From: Hyphomicrobiaceae bacterium
GTDB taxonomy: Bacteria; Pseudomonadota; Alphaproteobacteria; Rhizobiales; Devosiaceae
Length of the DNA stretch: 64,000 nt
Direction: 5' to 3'
Assembly: GCA_020638095.1 (NCBI GenBank)
Contig: JACKJF010000004.1
Coordinates: forward strand, 744,001 to 808,000
Shown here: one piece after another, positions 33,646 through 46,638 of the stretch
How the letters are laid out: each line of letters starts with the position of its first letter
Position numbering within the stretch: the first letter of the stretch is position 1
Notes under the pieces: generated by a model
Databases searched by the model: none
What the model was told of the DNA's origin: nothing
What the model saw: the letters and a program-made list of their open reading frames with translations, nothing else
Made by a program: the position numbers and the translations under genes

Positions 33646-36003
33646 ATGATGCCTGACCCAGCCACCAACCCCGCGCCCGAGCGCAAACCCGGTGCGATTT
33701 CGGCGCGGCTGCGCCCGCAATCGCCTGCCTACCTCGAGGGCATGAACCCCGAACAGCGCGATGCGGTCGAGACGACCGAAGGCCCACTGCTCGCGCTTGC
33801 CGGTGCCGGCACCGGCAAGACGCGCGTCCTGACCACCCGCATCGCCCATATCCTTGCCACCCGCAAGGCGCGCGCCAGTGAAATCCTCGCCGTCACCTTC
33901 ACCAACAAGGCGGCCCGCGAGATGAAGGAACGCATCGGCCATTTGGTCGGCGGCGCGGTCGAGGGCATGATCTGGCTCGGCACCTTCCATTCCATCTCGG
34001 CCCGCATGCTTCGGCGCAACGCCGAACTCGTCGGCCTGAGGTCCGATTTCACCATTCTTGATACCGACGATCAGATCCGCCTGATCAAGCAGCTTTTAGG
34101 CGCCGAGAATATCGACGAGAAGCGCTGGCCGGCCCGCCAGTTCGCCGCCATGCTCGACGGCTGGAAGAACCGTGGCCTGCTGCCCAAGGACATCGGCCCC
34201 GCCGAGGCCGGGCTTTTCGCCAACGGCAAGGCCCAGCAGATCTATACCCTCTATCAGTCACGGCTGAAGGTGCTCAACGCCGCCGATTTCGGCGACCTGC
34301 TGCTCGAATGCATCCGCCTGTTCCGCGAGCATCCTGACGTGCTCGCCGAATATCACGCGCGCATCAAATACATGCTCGTCGACGAATATCAGGACTCCAA
34401 CACCGCCCAATATCTTTGGCTTCGGCTCCTCGCCCAGGGCAGGCCCGCGCCCGAGGCCAACATCTGCGTCGTCGGCGACGACGACCAGTCGATTTATGGC
34501 TGGCGCGGCGCCGAGGTCGACAACATCCTGCGCTTCGAGAAGGATTTCCCGGGCGCCAAGGTCATCCGCCTCGAACGCAACTACCGCTCGACCTCCAATA
34601 TCCTGCGCGCCGCGTCCCACCTCATCGCCCACAACGAGGATCGGCTTGGCAAAACCCTTCAGACCGATGTCGGCGAGGAAGGCGAAAAACTTTCCATCAC
34701 CTCGGTCTGGGACAGCGAGGAAGAGGCGCGCGAAGTCGGCGAAATGATCGAGCAGCGCCAGCGCAAGGGCGACAATCTCAATTCCATGGCCATTCTCGTG
34801 CGCACGTCGGCCCAGATGCGCGCCTTTGAAGAGCGCTTCACCACCCTCGGGCTCAACTACCGCATCATCGGTGGCCCGCGCTTTTACGAACGCCGCGAAA
34901 TCCGCGATGCCCTCGCTTATCTGCGCATTGTCCACCAGAACGCCGACGACCTCGCCTTCGAGCGCATCGTCAACGTGCCCAAGCGTGGCTTTGGCGATTC
35001 AAGCCTGCAACTGCTCCACGATCTCGCCCGGGCCGAAAACATTCCCCTGTTCGAGGCGGCCCGCCAGATCTGTGAAACCGAGGAACTCAAGCCCCGCCAG
35101 CGCACCGTGCTCAACGAGCTCATCCATCAGTTCGAGGATTGGGCGTTCCGCCTGCGCACCATTCCGCACCACGAACTGGCCGAAGCGATCCTCGACGAAA
35201 GCGGCTACACCGCCATGTGGCAGAACGAGAAGAGCGCCGACGCGCCGGGCCGGCTCGAAAACCTCAAGGAACTGATCAACTACATGTCCGAGTTCGAAAA
35301 TCTCGGCGGCTTTCTCGAACACGTGACGCTGGTCATGGAAACCGACAACGGCGAAGGCAGCGACGCGGTCTCGGTCATGACCCTTCATTCGGCCAAGGGC
35401 CTCGAATTCGACACCGTCTTCCTGCCCGGCTGGGAGGAAGGGCTCTTCCCGAACCAGCGCGCACTCGATGAAACCGGCCGGGCCGGGCTCGAAGAAGAGC
35501 GCCGCCTCGCCTATGTCGGCATCACCCGGGCCCGCAAGCGTGCCCATATCTCCCTCGCCCAGAACCGGCGCACCCACGGCCTCTGGAACTCGGCCATTCC
35601 CTCGCGCTTTCTCGACGAACTGCCCGAGGAGGTGATCGAGATCACCGACACCGGTTCCTCCTATGGCGGCATCAATTTCGGCGGTCGCAACTCCGCCTCG
35701 CGCTTCGACACCTCCGACCCGTTCGATGCCATCTACGAAACGCCGGGCTGGAAACGGGCCCAGGCCAACCGCACCCGCAACGCCTCCCGCGCCCGCGACC
35801 GCGGGCCGGTGACCATCGAGGGCGAATTGGTCGCACGCTCGGTCGATCACGGCTCCCCCTCCGCCTACAAAACCGGCGACACGGTCCTCCACCTCAAGTT
35901 CGGCCCCGGCACAGTCGTGCATGTCGAAGGCAACAAGCTCTCGATCGACTTCGAAACGGTCGGACGGAAGAAGGTGCTGGATAGTTTTGTCAGGAGGGGG
36001 TGA
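33646..36003 (+). CDS. uvrD: UvrD/PcrA-type DNA helicase II
   Basis: UvrD unwinds DNA 3' to 5' in excision and mismatch repair and removes RecA filaments. The 785-residue protein has every SF1A motif: GAGTGKT at 53-59, TFTNKAAREM, DEYQDSN, GDDDQSIYGWRGA, LERNYRS, VSVMTLHSAKGLEFDTVF and AYVGITRARK. The C-terminus carries the Tudor-like domain (GDTVLHLKFGPGTVVHVEGNKL) that binds RNA polymerase in PcrA/UvrD. The start is ATG 33646 or 33649 after GGAG; an earlier GTG at 33622 is less likely. Confidence 0.95.
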   Translation: MMPDPATNPAPERKPGAISARLRPQSPAYLEGMNPEQRDAVETTEGPLLALAGAGTGKTRVLTTRIAHILATRKARASEILAVTFTNKAAREMKERIGHLVGGAVEGMIWLGTFHSISARMLRRNAELVGLRSDFTILDTDDQIRLIKQLLGAENIDEKRWPARQFAAMLDGWKNRGLLPKDIGPAEAGLFANGKAQQIYTLYQSRLKVLNAADFGDLLLECIRLFREHPDVLAEYHARIKYMLVDEYQDSNTAQYLWLRLLAQGRPAPEANICVVGDDDQSIYGWRGAEVDNILRFEKDFPGAKVIRLERNYRSTSNILRAASHLIAHNEDRLGKTLQTDVGEEGEKLSITSVWDSEEEAREVGEMIEQRQRKGDNLNSMAILVRTSAQMRAFEERFTTLGLNYRIIGGPRFYERREIRDALAYLRIVHQNADDLAFERIVNVPKRGFGDSSLQLLHDLARAENIPLFEAARQICETEELKPRQRTVLNELIHQFEDWAFRLRTIPHHELAEAILDESGYTAMWQNEKSADAPGRLENLKELINYMSEFENLGGFLEHVTLVMETDNGEGSDAVSVMTLHSAKGLEFDTVFLPGWEEGLFPNQRALDETGRAGLEEERRLAYVGITRARKRAHISLAQNRRTHGLWNSAIPSRFLDELPEEVIEITDTGSSYGGINFGGRNSASRFDTSDPFDAIYETPGWKRAQANRTRNASRARDRGPVTIEGELVARSVDHGSPSAYKTGDTVLHLKFGPGTVVHVEGNKLSIDFETVGRKKVLDSFVRRG

Positions 36004-36159
36004 GCAACCGGTTGGCGCATCGCGCCGGGTTCCCCGGCGGGGAGTGGCCGCGACCCGCAAAGGTGAAATCGCTCCGATGGAGCGGTTTGAGCAGATAGCG
36101 CGAGAGCGGGCGCCGAACAGCCCCGCAAAGAGTTCGTCAGGCATGCAGGGCCAAGGCCA

Positions 36160-36789
36160 ATGACCAAAATTGACGCTGAATCGCTAGCAAACGTAAAACT
36201 GCGCGTAGCCAGAAATCAACTTGGGGCTGCGACCGAACTATTTTGCCGGGACAAAGATAGCATCGCCGTACATATGCTGTGCTCAGCTGCATGCGAATTG
36301 TTGGAAGGCATCAACAATATGACCAACCGACCAACATTTTCATCCCAATTGTTGGGCCTAAATCCAGATTTATCTCCGCGAAGACTAAATGATATTCAGA
36401 GACAATTCTATAATGCCTTCAAGCATCTTCTAGATTTCAAAAACCAACCTCGGATGGAGGACATTGAAACAATTGATGCTTTTGAGGACAGGCATAATGA
36501 TGCAGTACTGTTTCAAGCTTGGTTCGACTACTACAGAGCAACCGGAAAACTCCCAATTGCGGTCCAAGTGTTTCAGCTATGGTGCTATGCAATTTACCCC
36601 GACTGGGTGGTGCCTAATACCGATAGGACTGTGATCGATTCCTTATTCCCGGACATACGGTCAAAAGAACGCCGAGAACAAAAACGACGACTGGCAAGAA
36701 ACGTCGAGAAATACCGCAACAACAAAGAACTGCTTGCGGAGCCACAGACCGAGGCAGGTCCTTTGCTAAAGAAAGCAGAGGCTTGGTGA
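36160..36789 (+). CDS. Unknown helical protein, low GC, probably acquired
   Basis: I do not recognise the family of this 209-residue cytosolic protein. It is almost all helical, with DSIAVHMLCSAACELLEGINN, RQFYNAFKHLLDFK and LFQAWFDYYRATG, and ends in a basic helix (RSKERREQKRRLARNVEKYRNN). Its GC content is far below that of uvrD on the left. The R...NAFKH stretch faintly recalls HEPN-like helical domains, but the spacing does not fit the RxxxxxH rule. It is followed at once by a cluster of repeats, which fits an insertion hot spot. Confidence 0.75.
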   Translation: MTKIDAESLANVKLRVARNQLGAATELFCRDKDSIAVHMLCSAACELLEGINNMTNRPTFSSQLLGLNPDLSPRRLNDIQRQFYNAFKHLLDFKNQPRMEDIETIDAFEDRHNDAVLFQAWFDYYRATGKLPIAVQVFQLWCYAIYPDWVVPNTDRTVIDSLFPDIRSKERREQKRRLARNVEKYRNNKELLAEPQTEAGPLLKKAEAW

Positions 36790-36885
36790 AAGCATATTGA
36801 GCCCTCGGGTCAAGCCCGAAGGTGAGGTATGGGAAGCGCGAGGCCTTCGCCGGGGTGACGATTGAAACCACGGACCCCTCTCCGA

Positions 36886-36960
36886 CTTCATGGTGAGCCT
36901 CCTGAGCGAGCCTAAGGGCGAACCACGAGGCGGCCATCCTTCGACAGGCTCAGGATGAGG
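36886..36960. repeat. Composite palindrome, third copy
   Basis: CTTCATGGTGAGC...AACCACGAGG (36886-36930) is followed by the 29-bp palindrome (36932-36960), the same two parts as between ilvB-ilvN and murB-ddl, seen here from the other strand. Confidence 0.75.
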
Positions 36961-37057
36961 TCAGATGAGGGTGCGAGCGCAGCTGACCCTCTCGGCAAGC
37001 CCGGGGATGAAGTCAGATCAGGGTGCGAGGGCCGCTGACTCCCGGAGCAGGCTCCGA
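36954..37057. repeat. Two 52-bp imperfect tandem repeats with covarying stem
   Basis: Unit one (36954-37005) and unit two (37006-37057) share GATGARGTCAGAT.AGGGTGCGAG and the same length. Both contain an inverted repeat, GGTCAG/CTGACC in the first and AGTCAG/CTGACT in the second, so the outer pair changed on both sides. Confidence 0.7.
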
Positions 37058-37159
37058 AGATAAGGCAACGTGACGGACCGTATTCCCCTTCAGTTTCGCG
37101 TCAGCTTGGCGTGCCAGAGTGAAAGTCGGGCAATTCTGCCCGAACCAAGGAATACGCGT

Positions 37160-37336
37160 ATGAATGTATCTGGAGTTTCAAGCATGATGCCGGCGCGGTC
37201 ACTCGCCCCGGCCGAAGCGCTCGAAGGGCCGGGACCCGACAAGGTCAACGACCATGATGCCGACGATATGGGCGCCGCGCCCCAGAAAGCCGCGACCCCC
37301 GCAAATATCGGCCGCCTGGTTGACATCTCGGCCTGA
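37160..37336 (+). CDS. Unknown 58-residue protein, first of a tandem pair
   Basis: This protein of 58 residues starts MNVSGVSSMMPARSLAPAEA and ends NIGRLVDISA. The middle is acidic and proline/alanine-rich and probably unfolded. ATG 37160 has AAGGA eight bases upstream. The gene 200 bp downstream encodes a protein of exactly the same length that aligns without gaps at MNV, L21-E22, N49, G51, V54-D-I56 and A58. No signal peptide is seen. The family is not recognised. Confidence 0.65.
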   Translation: MNVSGVSSMMPARSLAPAEALEGPGPDKVNDHDADDMGAAPQKAATPANIGRLVDISA

Positions 37337-37537
37337 CGCCTGACAGGGAGGCGTCGCCCAAACGAACCGGCGGGTTCAACCGCGGGCACCACACGACCGG
37401 CTGAATCGGAATGACAGAAGCCGGCCGCAACCTCAGGAATAGATTCAATTTTAATCAAATGCGCCGCGCCGCCGAAGGGCTTTGCAGAGGCGCAGGTGCG
37501 AAACTTGTCCAATGGTTCATCAACAAGGACAAGTCCG

Positions 37538-37714
37538 ATGAACGTAGGGGACGCATCCAACCTGCCGTCGCAACGGCCTGCCGTGCCGAGCGCTCCGCTC
37601 GAGCCTGCGCACGTCAAAAAGCAGGTCGACCAGCAGAAAACCGAAACCTCCGACGCCGTGGCGGCACCGCCGCGTGCGCCGAATACCGGTGCTTTCGTCG
37701 ATATCCGCGCCTGA
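37538..37714 (+). CDS. Unknown 58-residue protein, second of a tandem pair
   Basis: This protein of 58 residues starts MNVGDASNLPSQRPAVPSAP and ends NTGAFVDIRA. It is a divergent copy of the protein at 37160-37336, sharing both ends and total length, while the middle is Lys/Gln-rich here and acidic there. AAGGA lies nine bases before ATG 37538. The conserved C-terminal motif N-x-G-x-[FL]-V-D-I-x-A suggests a docking or recognition peptide. Confidence 0.65.
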   Translation: MNVGDASNLPSQRPAVPSAPLEPAHVKKQVDQQKTETSDAVAAPPRAPNTGAFVDIRA

Positions 37715-37769
37715 TCGGGCCTAGAGCCGGGCCAAACCTCATCGTGAGCATGGCGAGGGATGATCGCCC

Positions 37770-38786
37770 TCACGCCTTCGGCTGCAACTCGATTGGCCCC
37801 GCCGTGGCCATGGCCCGGCAGAGGGCGGCAATGCCGTTGATCCGGGTCTGCATGGCCGCGTCCGGGTTGGGCTGGTTGATCAGGTCCCAAAGGTTTTCGT
37901 CTTCCACGATGCCAAGCGCGCAATCGCAATAGCGGCTGCAATAGCCCGCGCCACCGCCCTGCCCGGCGCAGGTCACCTCGCACTGGCCGCGAAAGCCGGT
38001 GACGATCTGGTCATGGGCGGGTTGCATCAGCTTGTCGAGGCCAAAAAGCAGGCCAAAAATCACCAGTTGGTGGAGGAGATAAAGGACAAGGCTCCACCGC
38101 CCGCACCAGATGAGCGCGCGCCAGACCCGATTGCCCGGCCGGAACCGGGCCATTCGCTGACCCAACTCGCCATCCGTCAGCACGCGCCCGATTGCCATGC
38201 CAACCAGCACCGCCCCGAACGAAGGGAAAATCGGCACCAGGTCCTCGGTGTTCGGGTGCTCGGTCCAGAACCCGATCCAGGCTAGCCATTTGACGTTGAA
38301 GGTCTCACTCGGCCAGAGGTGCGGCGGCACGATAAACGCCAGGGCGGCCAGAACAATAACCCAGACCGGCCATCTGAGGGCCACGAGCCCCATCAGCGAA
38401 TATAGCGCGATGGCGTGCAGCACCCCGAAATAGACGAAAGCCTCGCCGAAGGCGAAGTAGGTCACGATGCTCACCGCCAGCGCGGCGGCCAGAAGGATCA
38501 GCCAGCGCCGCCAGAATTTCGGCCAGTCAATGCCGGCCTGATGCGCGAGGACCAGGCTGACCCCGACCAGCCCGAGGAAGGTATTGACCAGCACCTTGGC
38601 AAAGCCGAGCCAGACCGGGTCCCAGACCGGATCATAGGTGGTGAAACCAAAGAAACGGAGGTCCCAGACCGTGTGAAACAGGATGACGCCGAGAATGGCG
38701 AGGCCCCTGACGACATCCACGGGTTCGACGCGCGGCAATCTGCCCTTCCCGGCTTCGTCAGCGCTCACGGCCTGCTCCTGAATCAT
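37770..38786 (-). CDS. DUF1624 / HGSNAT-like membrane acyltransferase with Cys-rich tail
   Basis: The 338-residue protein matches the heparan-alpha-glucosaminide N-acetyltransferase catalytic (DUF1624) family. RVEPVDVVRGLAILGVILFHTVWDL carries the conserved D-x-x-RG and His, and about seven membrane helices follow up to residue 255. The last 70 residues are unusual: after the last helix come CEVTCAGQGGGAGYC and SRYCDCALGI with six cysteines, then a soluble helix. This tail could bind a metal or form disulphides. The acyl acceptor is unknown. It starts at ATG 38786. Confidence 0.82.
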   Translation of the reverse strand: MIQEQAVSADEAGKGRLPRVEPVDVVRGLAILGVILFHTVWDLRFFGFTTYDPVWDPVWLGFAKVLVNTFLGLVGVSLVLAHQAGIDWPKFWRRWLILLAAALAVSIVTYFAFGEAFVYFGVLHAIALYSLMGLVALRWPVWVIVLAALAFIVPPHLWPSETFNVKWLAWIGFWTEHPNTEDLVPIFPSFGAVLVGMAIGRVLTDGELGQRMARFRPGNRVWRALIWCGRWSLVLYLLHQLVIFGLLFGLDKLMQPAHDQIVTGFRGQCEVTCAGQGGGAGYCSRYCDCALGIVEDENLWDLINQPNPDAAMQTRINGIAALCRAMATAGPIELQPKA

Positions 38787-38919
38787 CGCATTCGCCGCTC
38801 ATCATAAAAGCCTCTGGCGCCTCTGCCATCTCAAATCGCGCCGCCACGTTTACCCCGCTCGTCGGCATTCATTGACGCGCCCGGCCCGAGGTGAGAATGA
38901 GAGACAACCGGAGCCGCCC

Positions 38920-39819
38920 ATGTCGCAATTGCCGCCCAATTACGATCCGTTCGACCAGCCCGCATCCAGAACCAGCGGCATGACGCGGGCCGAAGCCTGG
39001 AAACTGGTCGACGCCATTTCAGAACGTGACGATCTGGCGCTCAGCGCCGCCGCCTTCGAGCTCGAAGACGGGTCCTGGGCCATCGAGGCAACCTGCGACG
39101 GCGAACCCGATCTCGATCTGTTTTCCGAACTGGCGCGCCAGACCCTTGGCGGCGATGTGGATTTTGACAAGGAACGGGTCGACCCCGAAATCGACTGGGT
39201 CAGCAAAACTCAGGCGGGCCTTGCCCCGGTTCTCGCCGGCGGTTTTTTCATTCACGGCAGCCACGACCGGCAGAACGTTCCGACCGGAGCGCGTCCGATC
39301 GAGATCGATGCGGCCCAGGCTTTCGGCACCGGTCATCACGAAACGACGACCGGTTGCCTCGACGCCATTGCCGGCCTTTTGCGAACGACCCGCCCCCGGC
39401 ACGTCATTGACGTCGGCACCGGCTCGGGCGTTCTGGCCATCGCGCTCGCCAAAAAGCTCCGTCAGCCGGTCATGGCGACCGACATCGACCCGGTAGCGGT
39501 TGAAATTGCACGAGAAAACGCGCGAAAGAACGGCGTTGGCGCCTTCGTCCGCCCCATCGTCGCACGCGGCATGGACCACGCCGAAATCGTGCGTGAAGCG
39601 CCTTACGACCTCGTGGTCGCAAATATTCTGGCAAAACCGCTGGTCGTGCTCGCCGCGGACATGGCGGAACTGACCGCACCCGGCACGCATCTCATCTTGT
39701 CGGGGCTGCTGGCGGAACAGGCATCCCGGGTGCTCGCGGCCTACCGGGCCACGGGCTTTGCCCTCAAGCGCCGCCTCGTTCGCGGGAACTGGGCGACACT
39801 GGTGTTGACCCGGAGCTGA
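38920..39819 (+). CDS. prmA: Ribosomal protein L11 methyltransferase
   Basis: PrmA methylates lysines and the N-terminus of ribosomal protein L11. The 299-residue protein has the N-terminal recognition domain, the linker AQAFGTGHHETTTGCL and the AdoMet motif HVIDVGTGSGVLAIALAKK. ATDIDPVAVEIARENARKNGV and DLVVANILAKPL follow, all PrmA signatures. ATG 38920 is chosen for GGAG seven bases upstream. Its stop codon directly abuts the stop of the small convergent gene at 39820. Confidence 0.93.
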   Translation: MSQLPPNYDPFDQPASRTSGMTRAEAWKLVDAISERDDLALSAAAFELEDGSWAIEATCDGEPDLDLFSELARQTLGGDVDFDKERVDPEIDWVSKTQAGLAPVLAGGFFIHGSHDRQNVPTGARPIEIDAAQAFGTGHHETTTGCLDAIAGLLRTTRPRHVIDVGTGSGVLAIALAKKLRQPVMATDIDPVAVEIARENARKNGVGAFVRPIVARGMDHAEIVREAPYDLVVANILAKPLVVLAADMAELTAPGTHLILSGLLAEQASRVLAAYRATGFALKRRLVRGNWATLVLTRS

Positions 39820-39954
39820 CTAGCGGCCGACTTTCGGCGTCTCGAGCTCGAACATCTGCCGGTAGCGCGCCAATTCGTATTCGGCCTGGCGCTTGCGGGA
39901 CTCAACCATTGCGTCGAGGGCGCGGGCAAAGAAATTCTTGTTCTGGATCATCAT
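39820..39954 (-). CDS. Small basic helical protein
   Basis: The 44-residue protein (about MIQNKNFFARALDAMVES, then KRQAEYELARYRQMFELE) is a single charged amphipathic helix region. Similar tiny proteins are frequent in Rhizobiales but have no known function, and a loose likeness to DUF1127 proteins is possible. AAGGAGG lies before two ATGs (39954 and 39951), and the second has the better spacing. It is divergent from the aminopeptidase P gene. Confidence 0.7.
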   Translation of the reverse strand: MMIQNKNFFARALDAMVESRKRQAEYELARYRQMFELETPKVGR

Positions 39955-40098
39955 CGCCTCCTTGGGCCTGCCGCGATTGCAGCATCGGGGTGAAGATAGA
40001 CCTGTTGCGAAAAGCCAGTTAGTCCTTGCAACGCAACCAAGATATGCCAGTCTCGCATACCACCTTAACCAAACCTCAAGATCCGCCGCGGAGACCGC

Positions 40099-41925
40099 AT
40101 GTCCACCAGTGACTTCCCCCCCGCCGTCTATCAGACCTTCAACGAGAAGACGGATCCGGGTTCCGTGGCCCCGCGCATCGCCGCCCTGCGCCTGCTGCTC
40201 GAACGCGAGGGCCTCGATGCGTTCCTCGTGCCGCGCTCGGATGCCCATCGCGGCGAAAACGTGCCGGCAAGCGAAGAACGGCTCGCCTTCATCACCGGTT
40301 TTACCGGATCGGCGGGCATTGCCATCATCGCCCGGGACCGCGCGGCGCTTTTCGTCGATGGCCGCTATCAGTTGCAGGCGCCCGCCCAGACCGACACCCG
40401 CCTCGTCGAGATCCGCAATATTCCTGAGGACAAGCTCAGCGACTGGATCATGGAAAATCTCCATTCCGGCGCCCTCGTGGGATATGACCCTTGGCTTCAC
40501 ACACCAACCGAAATCTCGACGCTCGCCAACGAACTTGGCGCGGCGGAGAAACTGCGTCCAACCCGCAATCTCATCGAGGAAATCTGGACCGATCGGCCCG
40601 CGCCTCCGGTTGGCCCTGTCGAGATCCTCGGCACCAACCGCGCCGGCAAGGCAAGCAGCGCCAAGATCGCCGACGTCGAAAATGAACTCGCCAAGCACAG
40701 TGCCGATGCTTTGGTGATGAGCCTGCCAGAAAGCATCAACTGGCTCTTCAACATTCGCGGCCGCGACGTGCCCCACACGCCGGTCGCCCATGCCTATGCC
40801 ATCGTTCCGTCCGGCGACCGGCCGCGTCTTTACATCGACCCCTTAAAGCTCTCGGCCCCCATTCGCGACGCCCTCGCCGCCGAGATCGACATCAAGCAAC
40901 CCGCCGAATTCGTGAGCGACCTCGAGGCCTTTTCGCAGGCGGGCAAGGTGCTGTGGATCGATCCGGCCACCGCCCCCATGGCGGTCAAGCAACTCATCGT
41001 CGCCAACAACGGCCAACTGGTCGAAAACGCGGACCCGACCCACCATTCCAAGACGATCAAGAATGAGGTCGAACTGGCCGGCATGCGCGAAGCACACCGG
41101 CGTCACGGCGTCGCCATGGCCCGGTTCCTGCACTGGTTCGACAAGGCGATCGCCGCGGGCGAAACGGTGACGGAAATCGGTGCCGTCGATGCGCTCGAAC
41201 ATTTCACCCGCATGGACGATACGCTGGTCGATATCGGCTTCGATGCGATTTCGGGCGCTGGTCCGAACGGCGCCATCATCCACTATCGCGTTACGGAAAA
41301 GTCAAACCGCACCCTCGGCAAAAACGAGATCATGCTGATGGATTGCGGCGGCCAGTATTTTTCCGGCACGACCGACGTTACGCGCACCATGGCGACCGGT
41401 GAGCAAACTGCCGCCGAGAAGGACCATTTCACCCGTGTTCTCAAGGGCATGATCAGCCTCTCCATGCTCGTCTTTCCGAAAAACACCAACGGCGCGCAGA
41501 TCGACGCCACGGCGCGCAAGGCGCTTTGGGACGTGGGGCTCGACTACCGGCATGGCACCGGCCACGGCGTCGGCGCCTTCCTCGGCGTGCATGAATCGCC
41601 GCCCGGCATCGGGCCGCGCTACACAATGCCGCTAGAAGCCGGGATGATTCTCTCCAACGAGCCGGGCTATTACCTTCCTGGCGCCTACGGAATGCGCGTC
41701 GAAAATCTGATCCACGTCATTCCGCACCCGACCTTCGCCAATTTCCTCGCGTTCGAAACGCTGACGCTCGCGCCCATCGACACGCGCCTCGTTGCTGTTG
41801 GGCTGCTGACGCCTTCGGAACGCGACTGGCTCAACGCCTATCACGCGCGGGTTCTGGCCGAGATTGGACCCCTGGTCGAGCCCGAGGTGCGGGTCTGGAT
41901 GGAACAGGCGACCAGGCCTGTCTGA
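40099..41925 (+). CDS. Xaa-Pro aminopeptidase (aminopeptidase P family)
   Basis: The 608-residue protein is the long, three-domain form of aminopeptidase P, which removes N-terminal residues before proline. Two creatinase-N-like domains fill the first 310 residues. The pita-bread metal site follows with LMDCGGQYFSGTTDVTRTM, GTGHGVGAFLGVHESPPGI and ILSNEPGYYLPGAYGMRVEN, holding the two aspartates, the histidine and the glutamates. ATG 40099 has GGAG upstream. It ends five bases from the convergent chaC stop. Confidence 0.93.
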   Translation: MSTSDFPPAVYQTFNEKTDPGSVAPRIAALRLLLEREGLDAFLVPRSDAHRGENVPASEERLAFITGFTGSAGIAIIARDRAALFVDGRYQLQAPAQTDTRLVEIRNIPEDKLSDWIMENLHSGALVGYDPWLHTPTEISTLANELGAAEKLRPTRNLIEEIWTDRPAPPVGPVEILGTNRAGKASSAKIADVENELAKHSADALVMSLPESINWLFNIRGRDVPHTPVAHAYAIVPSGDRPRLYIDPLKLSAPIRDALAAEIDIKQPAEFVSDLEAFSQAGKVLWIDPATAPMAVKQLIVANNGQLVENADPTHHSKTIKNEVELAGMREAHRRHGVAMARFLHWFDKAIAAGETVTEIGAVDALEHFTRMDDTLVDIGFDAISGAGPNGAIIHYRVTEKSNRTLGKNEIMLMDCGGQYFSGTTDVTRTMATGEQTAAEKDHFTRVLKGMISLSMLVFPKNTNGAQIDATARKALWDVGLDYRHGTGHGVGAFLGVHESPPGIGPRYTMPLEAGMILSNEPGYYLPGAYGMRVENLIHVIPHPTFANFLAFETLTLAPIDTRLVAVGLLTPSERDWLNAYHARVLAEIGPLVEPEVRVWMEQATRPV

Positions 41926-41930
41926 TCAGG

Positions 41931-46530
<4,600 letters not shown>

Positions 46531-46581
46531 GCGGACAGAGGCCCCGGCGCATGAGAACAAACAGTGAATATTTCTAGCGGC

Positions 46582-46611
46582 AAAACAACCCGCCCGCAAG
46601 TACCATGCGGG
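46582..46611 (-). terminator. Probable terminator after bamD
   Basis: CCCGC (46593-46597) pairs with GCGGG (46607-46611) around a nine-base loop, and the minus-strand sequence after it is GGGTTGTTTTGC. The stem is short, so the call is moderate. Confidence 0.45.
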
Positions 46612-46638
46612 TCCGGTTCCAAAACCCCAGAATCGGCA

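Larger units (their letters stand above)
36790..37159. repeat. Repeat-rich non-coding stretch
   Basis: This gap of 370 bp holds a series of palindromes and no gene. An inverted repeat around CCCTCGGG..CCCGAAGG lies near 36806-36831. A composite palindrome lies at 36886-36960 and two 52-bp direct repeats at 36954-37057. Confidence 0.7.

Noticed and set aside
36160..36789. HEPN ribonuclease domain in the low-GC gene after uvrD
   Set aside because: The fold may be helical, but the R...H spacing in RQFYNAFKH does not match the HEPN RxxxxxH motif, so no function is assigned.
37090..37983. 297-codon open frame on the minus strand over the twin small genes
   Set aside because: It overlaps both better supported small frames and the end of the DUF1624 gene, and its translation is Arg/Gly/Ser-rich with no domain.
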